Part shown: positions 56,843 to 64,000 of the stretch, in pieces
Layout of the letters: each line of letters starts with the position of its first letter
Position numbering within the stretch: position 1 is the first letter of the stretch
Assembly (NCBI GenBank): GCA_039583875.1
Contig: CM077153.1
Location: 116,990,568 to 117,054,567 of the forward strand
DNA length: 64,000 bases
Direction of reading: 5' to 3'
Source: Platanthera guangdongensis
Taxonomy: Eukaryota > Streptophyta > Magnoliopsida > Asparagales > Orchidaceae
Position numbers and translations under genes: made by a program
The notes under the pieces: generated by a model
Database searches by the model: none
What the model was told of the DNA's origin: nothing
The model's input: the letters and a program-made list of their open reading frames with translations, nothing else

Positions 56843-58067
56843 CTGATATCACTTGCGTGGACGTCTGAGCTTCCTCCAAAGAGACCACGTTCAACTTTCC
56901 TTTCCCCTTGTCCACTCGCTGCGGCAGCGGCAAGGCCTGAAGAGGAACTGGCTGCAGAGTAAGCTGAGCTTGCGGGCACTGATACTTGAGATGACCCTCT
57001 TGACCGCACAAGAAACAACTTCTCGTCTTCTTCCAGCAATGGGCAGCATCGTGCCCCGGCTTCTTGCATACCGAACAAAGCAAATCTTTCTTTTGGACAC
57101 CTTGGATTACATGAATCTGCTCTTTCTTTTGAGCTCCTAACCTTTGATAACATCTTTCCAATGGATGGCCCGGTCGGCCACAGAAACTGCATACCTCCTT
57201 GTTTCTCTTCCTCGGAGCAGCGTCAGGGACCTGAGCACTCTTACCCTCATCAGATTTTCTTTTATCCTTCCTCAGTTGTTGACCTCGATTCTTGGCATTA
57301 TCAATTGCCTCTACCTTTAAGGCAGCTTCCACCATACCAGCATAACTTGAGGTCGCATAGGCACTTGCTAATTGCTGGACGTCACTCCTTAGCCCAGCCA
57401 GAAATCGCTTGCTTCTATTTTCGTCGGAACTCACCAAGTCTGGGGCAAATCGGCTTAGCTTACTAAACTCGATTTCGTACTCGCTAACCGTGAGCTGCCT
57501 CTGCTTTAAGTGCAGGAAATCATTCATCAGACGGTCCCTCTCGACCGATGGCAGAAACTTGCTCAGAAGTAGCTCCTTAAAGGACTCCCAGGAACACCCG
57601 TCCTTCAGATCTTCTTTCTCCCTCAGCCACCAGCCCTTCGCCAACCCCTTGAGCTGATATGCGGCTAACATCACCTTCTGGTCATCAGTGATCCCGGAGT
57701 ATGAGAACATCTCCTCGATTGATATCATCCAATCGTCTAAGACCATGTAATCTGCCTTGCCATCATACGTCGGAGGCCTAAGTCGCTGAAACTGAGAAAT
57801 AAAGGTCATCTCTGGTGGCACCACGACCGGAGGCACCAGAGGAGCGGGGGGAACAGGGACAGCTTGACCCACCACAGGGTCCTGAACTCTCGGAATCTGC
57901 CCTGCCACGACTGCTAACAAGGACTGGACCTGAGACTGCAAATCCCCTACTTGCTTTGACAAGGCTTCATTGCTTTGTCTCAGACCTTCTATCACTGCGC
58001 TACTCTGCGCACCTGATGATTCTCCCTCCGATTGGGGAGTCAACCTTGTCGAAGGACGCCTCGACAT
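56838..58067 (-). CDS. gag: T10 gag with three CCHC zinc knuckles
   Basis: 409 residues, ATG start at 58067. Residues 25-55 look like a short coiled coil (Leu/Gln-rich), 62-86 are Pro/Val-rich, and 100-250 form the capsid domain ([39 protein letters not shown]). Nucleocapsid has three knuckles: [14 protein letters not shown] (293-306), [14 protein letters not shown] (331-344) and [14 protein letters not shown] (351-364). T2, T5 and T9 each show only one. The unspliced frame ends in TAG five bases into the intron; the spliced form continues into protease. Confidence 0.95.
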   Translation of the reverse strand: MSRRPSTRLTPQSEGESSGAQSSAVIEGLRQSNEALSKQVGDLQSQVQSLLAVVAGQIPRVQDPVVGQAVPVPPAPLVPPVVVPPEMTFISQFQRLRPPTYDGKADYMVLDDWMISIEEMFSYSGITDDQKVMLAAYQLKGLAKGWWLREKEDLKDGCSWESFKELLLSKFLPSVERDRLMNDFLHLKQRQLTVSEYEIEFSKLSRFAPDLVSSDENRSKRFLAGLRSDVQQLASAYATSSYAGMVEAALKVEAIDNAKNRGQQLRKDKRKSDEGKSAQVPDAAPRKRNKEVCSFCGRPGHPLERCYQRLGAQKKEQIHVIQGVQKKDLLCSVCKKPGHDAAHCWKKTRSCFLCGQEGHLKYQCPQAQLTLQPVPLQALPLPQRVDKGKGKLNVVSLEEAQTSTQVISG

Positions 58068-58068
58068 T

Positions 58069-58702
58069 CTAACGGATCAACAAAACACTAATTAGACACC
58101 TAGCCCACCCACTAGAACCAAACAACATAGTACAAACAATACATACTTAAGTACTTGCTCATGCTGCTAACTTGCTCTGGGATTTTTTTGTAATGATGAT
58201 ATGCTTATCCTACGATGATTCACTATCATCCAACTAACTCTTGTGCCTAGATCGGGAATGCATGAATTTATATTCTTTTTGACTCAAAATCATGTGTGTA
58301 CACATGTCATCCTGCAAATCTTTAGCTTGGCACGTTGTGCTTATGCAATGTTATGCTATGCATGATTGTGCTATGCATTCTAAAAAGGCCCTAATGCATG
58401 TTATGAGCGGCGTATACATGAAAATGTTATGCATCCCATACTACATAACATTTCCATGCAACGAAAAGGAAAACGTGCTAGCCGCATTCATGTGGTGAGG
58501 TTATGCATCTCATACTACATAACCCTCACATGTTGCCTCCTATGGTGGATCCATATACAAACACATATTATGCATCCCATACTACATAATATGCCTCGTA
58601 TACTTCATGTCATGCTATGAGTGTAGTGTTCGTGCTTCAGCCAAGACGTGCTGATGACATATCGGTGTGTGTATGATATGACTCTAAACACCTAATACTT
58701 AC
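58069..58702 (-). other. T10 candidate 5' leader intron (634 nt)
   Basis: Donor CCCT|GTAAGTATTAG (58702) is a near-perfect plant consensus, 50 nt from the primer-binding site. The acceptor CGTTAG (58069) is followed by A and then the gag ATG. Removing it would delete a leader full of upstream ATGs. The leader contains three copies of ATGCATCCCATACTACATAA (near 58429, 58503 and 58570). Confidence 0.5.
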
Positions 58703-58737
58703 AGGGACAGGTTGCCCGACAATTTGTCAAGCAACCT

Positions 58738-58750
58738 CCCTCTGATACCA
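58738..58750 (-). promoter_or_regulatory. T10 primer-binding site
   Basis: Minus strand TGGTATCAGAGGG, two bases inside the 5' LTR; full match to the plant initiator-Met tRNA end over the first ten bases. Confidence 0.9.
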
Positions 58751-58752
58751 AC

Positions 58753-61498
58753 TGTCACATCCCGCATTTTCTCATTTATAATAAAAAATCAGAGCACGAG
58801 AAAACTACGAGCTGTGATGCCACGCCAAGCAGGGGATAACTGCTGACGCTCAGGCGACACTCTAATCCTTCAAATCATAAGTTAAAATGAATAAAAAACT
58901 GATTTTTAAATTAATTGGCCGTATCCCTCGGCTCAGTTGATCAGATAGTCCATGGTTTGAAAACTATATTTATACGTAGCGGAAAAATACTTCATTTATG
59001 CTAAACATCCTAAAAGAGCGCATAAGCGTCCTAAGAGGACAACTTACACTATGCAAGACCCTATATTTCAATTTATAATATTTATAAAGAAAACCATCTT
59101 TTTACGCATTGGAAAATAGAGTTTGAGCTTTTATAAAACATGCTGATCATGCAATACATATAGTAGTTCTTTTATAGGGTTTAAAGTAACTAGCAACCTA
59201 TCATAAAACATTCCCAGAGAGCAAGTGAAACTACCACCAAAACAGGTAAACTAGCAGCTAAGCAAATACTTAATATCACAAAGGAAAATCACCAACGAGC
59301 GTCAACAACCTGACACGAACTCGCTGGTGAGCATGTATGTCTGTACTACAACAAGGCTAAAGAACTACCTCGACAAGCGAGGAAAACACTGCCAAAGCGC
59401 AGTCCACAGAGAAACTCCTGAAACTAGCCGCACAGCCGGCTACAGACCTGAACCTGAGGCATTCAAAAGAAGAACACCTCAGCAAGAAATAATGAAACAA
59501 GTGGCAAAGAATCATCAGATAATAATTGAATAAAAGAACAAAAAGAAAAAGAGTTACCAACCCTGCAAGAGTAAATGCCGAAAACTCAGCTAAAGAATCC
59601 AAAAGAGGACAAAATGCAGGTGTAATAATCAGTAAAGTGAGAGAAAATGCAACAAGTATAAAAACGTACCAAACTCCGCTCAAGCCTGCAGAGACAGAAG
59701 AAAACCAATATGCATCAAATGAACAGTAAGAAGGAACTAACAGTCCTAAACTTGCAAATCATTAGCACTGGCACAAATCCCAAACCTGTGTCGGAGACTA
59801 AGAACAGTCACAACCGAACAACCAGGTCCAGGTGTCTCAAGAGTACTAAAGGGGCCGCCACGGGGTCCACACACATAGAGTTCCAACCTCTTACAGGAAC
59901 CCAAAAATAATATCCAAAGGAGGGAATGGTGGTGGCCACGGCTCGATCTCCCCTGGTACCATACTCCTTCAGAAACCCAGCTACCACATGCTAAGGATCC
60001 ACGATTCGGCGCCAAAGTTAGCCGACAACACCACTTAGAAGCTACCAAGTTCTACGACCAAAACCCGCCGAATATTTCCCCCTACCCGCCGATTTATTTT
60101 CCCCTACCCGCCGAACTATTTCCCCCTACCCGCCGAGTACAACTAAAATAAAACCGATAACTTCCTAGTTTGGGCCGACTACAAGCCCTAAAATAGGAAT
60201 ATTCCAAATTTCACCTATTCTACGACAAGAAGAAAAGAATAATACAACAAAAATGCAACTCATGGAGGCACGCAAGAGGGGAGAAATCCACTTGCCTCAA
60301 ATCGACCTTGAAAACGTCACCCAAAATACTCCACCACGTAGATCCGTCCAAAAGGGGACACGCGGAGACGAGATCTACGAAAAAACGGACAACCGGGGTT
60401 AGGGCCGAAAAAATCTATGGCGAAACGGTCACCGAAACGGGAAAAACTTACCGCGATCTCGAAGCTCTCGCCGAGAGCTTTCCAACGCCGCGATCAGATC
60501 GAAATTCCGTCCACCGGATCGGCGGTGGCGGCCGCCGGAAGTTTCGCGAACGGAAGGGTTCCGCACTCGCTAAAAAAGGTCGCACAGGAGGGGCTGCTGA
60601 TCGGGGAAGAAGAAGAGTTTTAACTTATATAACTTATATATTATAATATAATATTAATAATAATATATTAATAATAATAATAATAATATAAATAAAAAAA
60701 AAACTTAAAAAGAGGGGGAATCCGATCGGTGAGAATGAATCTCACCGATTCGGTGAGAATCGGTGAGATTCATTCTCACCGATTCTCATCTAAACTACAT
60801 ATATTTTTTATTTTATTATTTTTTTTTATATAAATTCTTTATATAAAAATATATATATATAATAATATATATAATTATTATAACATGATATTCTTATATG
60901 GTTACGGAGGATCAAACGCGCGCCGAAACAAACGAAATTCGCACCGTAGGCGAATGACGATGCTACGAATCCAACGGCGAAGTCGAAATCGAATTCCGAC
61001 GCACCGTTATCGAGATAATAATTTCTAAAGTTAACGGCGTACGCGAAAACATACAAACTTCAATCGCGCGCCGAGGCTCTAAAAATGCTCGTAACGCGAC
61101 GAAACTTGACGAGCAAGTCTAAAATTAGCCGATATAATTTCCTAATATAAAATTTTCCACTCCCGACGCAATTCCCAAAATCTGGCCGGTCAAACCTAAC
61201 GAACGCAAAACGCGCTAACGACGAAGTCGGTAACAAAATCCGACGAACAAAACTCGGGCAAAAACTCCCGAAGCCAAAACACAAGCATTCCCCAAGAGGC
61301 TCCACCTAGTCACCAAACAGACTCCGGCTCGCTAGGGAATCTTGCTACCAGGCATCACCAAGCCACGCAGGGAACCTAAAGAGCTAAGAGCACGCTCTAA
61401 CAACGTCACATGACCAAAACGCGCTAACATAACGCCCTGACGTCATAATACGTCAAATAAGAAATTAAATAAATCACTTGAAAATCGGGGGCGTTACA
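58753..61498 (-). repeat. T10 5' LTR (2746 bp)
   Basis: Nearly identical to 50546-53288. TATA box 60837-60845, hairpin 60725-60783, TGACG pair 61438-61455. No gene. Confidence 0.95.
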
Positions 61499-61858
61499 AC
61501 TACCACTAGCCCTCAAAGGCTATGTTAAAAGTATTATGTTTTGTTCATGTGTGGCCGGTCTGCGCGCCGATGTTTGGAAGCCACTATTGTAAAGAATAAC
61601 TGTAAGGCCATAAGGCCAACTGGCTTTGTATTTGGTGAACATTCCTGTGTATATATATTAATGTGGATATTTATCTGGTGGACATTCAAGTTTGGAGTTC
61701 AGTTTCGGGTTCGAAGCTTCCGCTAGAATGCTATGAGTTAGGATGCGTAACTCTGGTATCACTCTGTGACTTCACCTCCTATTTTGTGGTATATAGTGTG
61801 GGGCCTCGGCCGGACTTTCTATTATATACTATATGAACGGATGGAGTCGTTATATTTT

Positions 61859-61868
61859 TGGTATCAGC
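61859..61868 (+). promoter_or_regulatory. T9 primer-binding site
   Basis: TGGTATCAGC four bases after the LTR end. Another TGGTATCAC at 61755 lies inside the LTR; alignment with T1 shows that 61859 is the real one. Confidence 0.7.
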
Positions 61869-62010
61869 TATCTCGGTCTTTCCCTTTCTAATTCGTGGTC
61901 GAATTATTTTCTGGGGTGGCGAGCACGTGTACGTGCGAACCGCGTTAACACCAATGAACTCTTGAATGTCCGCATATGAATGAAAATACATGTGTTTGAG
62001 GAACCTGCAA

Positions 62011-62073
62011 GTTCCTATTTTATTGTTATTGCTTGTGTGAGGTCGCTAATGTGCGTGTCTTGTTCACATATAG
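62011..62073 (+). other. T9 candidate intron at the start of gag (63 nt)
   Basis: CCTGCAA|GTTCCTATTTT to TTCACATATAG|GTGACTCG. Splicing puts the ATG at 61990 in frame with gag seven codons later; without it gag has no ATG near its N-terminus. The exon codons TGT TTG AGG AAC CTG are identical in T1. Confidence 0.45.
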
Positions 62074-63211
62074 GTGACTCGAAGTGGTGCTGGGCAGTTG
62101 GAGCCCCAACGTTCTGATGAGAGTACGACACCAGTTGAGGTGCCTACACCTCCCCCTTATGAGGAAACTGTTCGATTAGTTGCTGAGGCCCTGTTTGCGA
62201 TGATTCAAGTACAGCCTACTAGGCAGGCGCAACGGCAGGCGCAACCAACATTGAGGCTAGAACAGGTTGCGGCGAGGCCAGAACCTGTTACGGCTGTGAC
62301 TCCTCGAGCAGCTGAGAGACAGTTAAAGTAGTTTATGAGTTTCAATATGCCTACGTTTACAGGCATGGGATCCCCTATGCAGGCAGAGGATTGGTTGTCG
62401 CGCGTTTAGAGGATAATGACGGCGATCGGGACGGAGGAAGATCAGAAGGTCACCTTAGCCACCTTCTTACAGGAAGGAGAGGCTTGTCTATGGTGGGATG
62501 AGATGGAACTACACCACTTAGCCTGAAGACCATTAACACAAGTGTCAATTGAGGAGTTCTCTTGACTCTTTTTGGCAAAGCACCTCCCGGCAGCACAACG
62601 TACTGCCATGGAAAATGAGTTCCAAAGGCTGACGCAAGGAGAAGGCAGTGTTGAAACTTACCTGCATGAGTTCACGAGGTTGGGATGGTATGCGCGTTCG
62701 ATCTTCGCCGATGAGCAGCGGAAAACCAATCGGTTATATGAAGGCTTGCGAGACGAGTTGCGATTCCTGATTTCAAGTTTAATGAACCAAGGATTCCAGG
62801 CGTTGGTTGACACTGCGTGCGTGCTGGAAAAGGACATGAAAGGGGTGTAAGGGATGCGGGCCTTGGCTATAACAAAGCCAGAATTCAAGGCACCCCGACC
62901 TGGGAAAGCATACTATAAGAAGAGATGGGGCAAGAGGTCCAAGTCGTCAGGATAAGCTCCTTCTACGGTTGCATCAGGTGCAACATCGGGGGCCACGTCA
63001 AGGCCAGAAACTCGTATGTGCTTTACTTGTGGACGAGTGGGGCATATAGCCCGTGACTGTCGGGTTATTCTGCCGAAGGGAGAAAAAAAGGCGGGAGCGT
63101 CCTAAGCTGAGAAGGGAAAAGCTGTGGTGGAGTCCTCTGCATCCCAGGCGCAGCCCCGAATCTACAACCTTGGCCTGCAGGAGGCCATTAAGCGGAGTGA
63201 CGTTGTCACAC
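62074..63211 (+). pseudogene. gag: T9 gag with stop codons
   Basis: N-terminal part (62074-62331), then after a TAG the capsid region: FMSFNMPTFTGM, AEDWLSRV, ATFLQEGEACLWWDEMEL (62335-62525), FLAKHLPAAQRTAMENEFQRL, YLHEFTRLGWYARSIF and LYEGLRDELRFLISS (62572-62850), then one zinc knuckle CFTCGRVGHIARDC (63019-63060) and the tail I-Y-N-L.. S-D-V-V-T. Stops at 62332, 62408, 62524, 62563, 62848 and 62953 plus a frameshift after 63060. Where T5 has I-A-G, the last base before the donor is C, so Gly would be lost on splicing. Confidence 0.85.
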
Positions 63212-63303
63212 GTACGAGTTAAGTTATTGCATTGTTTTGCTTAGTGCATGCTTTGTTTATTGTATGCTTTGCATGTGGATTGTGTGTGATACATTTGCCA
63301 TAG
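63212..63303 (+). other. T9 gag-protease intron (92 nt)
   Basis: TCACAC|GTACGAGTT to CATTTGCCATAG|GCTTTG, strongly T-rich. Phase 1, same position as in T4, T5 and T10. The donor is weakened by C instead of G at the last exon base. Confidence 0.65.
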
Positions 63304-64000
63304 GCTTTGTTATGATTCGGAACACGCTGGCGTGAGCACTGTTTGATACGGGTGCTTCACAATCATTTTTGCCTAAGGACTTCGTAGGGCGAATTGGAGT
63401 ACCTAGTCATGCGAAGACAGAGAGCATCAGGGTGGTGTTATCAAATGGTGGTTTGATGCTCGCGGATTGGGCTTGCGATGTGGCGGTTTCAATTGGAAGT
63501 CAAGAGTTTTATTTAACTGCATCTGTACTGCCGATATCGGAATTCGACATGATCTTTGGTATGGACTGGCTCGCAGAGCAGCACACCTTTATTGATTATA
63601 ATGCCAAAGAGATCACATTGGGCTAGAATACTGAGCAGGAGACGAAGTTCGCAGGGATGCGAGGAGTGGGCGAGACCTTGATGTCTGCACTCCAAGTCGT
63701 CAAGGCTGTTTGGAAGGGCGCGAAGTTATTCTTCACGCTAATTAAGGTTGTTGAGCCCAAGGCCAGTGTGAGTAATGTTTCAGTTATTTCAGAGTTTGCA
63801 GATGTGTTCACTAAGGATCTTCCTGTGCTACCACCCCAGCGGGAGATCGACTTCACGATCGAGTTAGTCCCAGGTACGAAACCTGTGACCCACTCGCCAT
63901 ATCGCATCGCGCCAAAGGAAATGGCAGAGTTGAAAATCAAATTGCAAGAGTTGCTGGAGCAGGGATATATACGCCCAAGTATGTAACCTTAGAGCGCACC
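63304..64000 (+). pseudogene. pol: T9 protease and start of RT
   Basis: Protease: an early TGA (63332), then ALFDTGASQSFLPKDF with the DTGA catalytic motif and FDMIFGMDWL (63340-63626). A TAG at 63624 interrupts the frame. Next come VISEFADVFTKDLPVLPPQREIDF and [17 protein letters not shown], the RT N-terminus, to 63986, where ATGTAA and a following TAG replace the usual S-S-S-P-W. The rest lies outside the window. Confidence 0.85.

Larger units (their letters stand above)
50546..61498 (-). mobile_element. T10: full-length, apparently intact Ty3/Gypsy chromovirus
   Basis: 10,953 bp element with LTRs 50546-53288 and 58753-61498, perfect 5 bp target duplication ACTAC (50541-50545, 61499-61503), primer-binding site, leader, gag, gag-protease intron, pol and polypurine tract. 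By eye I find about 16 substitutions and a few 1-3 base indels between the two LTRs of about 2.74 kb, roughly 0.6 percent, so insertion is recent. Protease, RT, RNase H, integrase and chromodomain are all complete. It is the only element here that might still move on its own. Confidence 0.95.
48433..61854 (+). repeat. T9 5' LTR (about 2.46 kb, interrupted by T10)
   Basis: Starts TGTAACACCCTAAATCCC and ends AGTCGTTATA at 61854. The two parts are 48433-50545 and 61504-61854. The order is palindrome array, TATA-like box, purine-rich leader, 80 bp repeats, then R-U5. The region 49930-50540 contains no gene that I recognise. Confidence 0.8.
48433..64000 (+). mobile_element. T9: Ty3/Gypsy element, 5' half (T1 family), split by T10
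   Basis: Plus-strand element: 5' LTR 48433-50545 plus 61504-61854, primer-binding site, leader, gag, gag-protease intron, protease and the start of RT, leaving the window at 64000. T10 is inserted in the LTR with target duplication ACTAC. Leader and LTR end align with T1. Several stops show it is inactive. AGTAG (48428-48432) is a possible target duplication copy. Confidence 0.85.

Noticed and set aside
61755..61763. TGGTATCAC as the T9 primer-binding site
   Set aside because: Alignment with T1 puts the LTR end about 100 bp further on, followed by TGGTATCAGC at 61859.

Overview
This window is flowering-plant nuclear DNA made almost entirely of nested LTR retrotransposons. I found no host protein-coding gene, tRNA or rRNA. 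Evidence for a plant genome: Ty3/Gypsy chromovirus-type proteins with a C-terminal chromodomain, Ty1/Copia relics including a Sirevirus-like one, primer-binding sites matching plant initiator-Met tRNA (TGGTATCAG), a Tourist-like MITE and a hAT-like element. The species cannot be told from what I see. Elements are named T1 to T10 from left to right. | Layout. T1 (Gypsy, minus, 1-2253) runs off the left edge and sits inside T2 (Gypsy, minus, 2254-8298), which has a 4.7 kb LTR. T2 is inserted in the 5' LTR of T3 (decayed Copia, plus, 8299-11292). T4 (Gypsy, minus, 11293-39048) is inserted in the 3' LTR of T3. The 3' LTR of T4 contains T5 (complete but mutated Gypsy, minus, 13728-26574, target duplication ATATG), a separate LTR (27944-29157) and a MITE (29231-29449). 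The 5' LTR of T5 contains a hAT-like element (24978-26224). The pol of T4 is interrupted by T6 (5'-truncated Sirevirus-like Copia, plus, 29808-35343). T7 (Gypsy, plus, 39049-48260) lies head to head with T4 and has a 2.06 kb tandem duplication in its LTR. A T10-family LTR fragment (T8, 48261-48432) is followed by T9 (Gypsy, plus, 48433-64000, running off the right edge). T9 is split by T10 (Gypsy, minus, 50546-61498), a full-length and probably young element with near-identical LTRs, a perfect 5 bp target duplication (ACTAC) and intact gag and pol frames. | How the parts work together. Only T10 looks able to encode all its own proteins: gag with three zinc knuckles, then protease, reverse transcriptase, RNase H, integrase and chromodomain. 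In T10 gag and pol are in different frames, and an 85 nt GT-AG intron at the gag-protease border joins them. The same intron, same position and same phase (1), is visible in T4, T5 and T9, and its donor half in T2. | Main points for a second look. (1) The gag-protease intron in five Gypsy copies. (2) A train of about twenty small hairpins in the T6 LTR whose stems differ in sequence but stay self-complementary between constant linkers. (3) A tandem pair of stem-loops with a fixed 14 nt loop in the LTRs of T2, T4, T5 and T7, with stem covariation. (4) Family-specific palindrome arrays in U3, one module of which is shared by a Copia and a Gypsy-type LTR.
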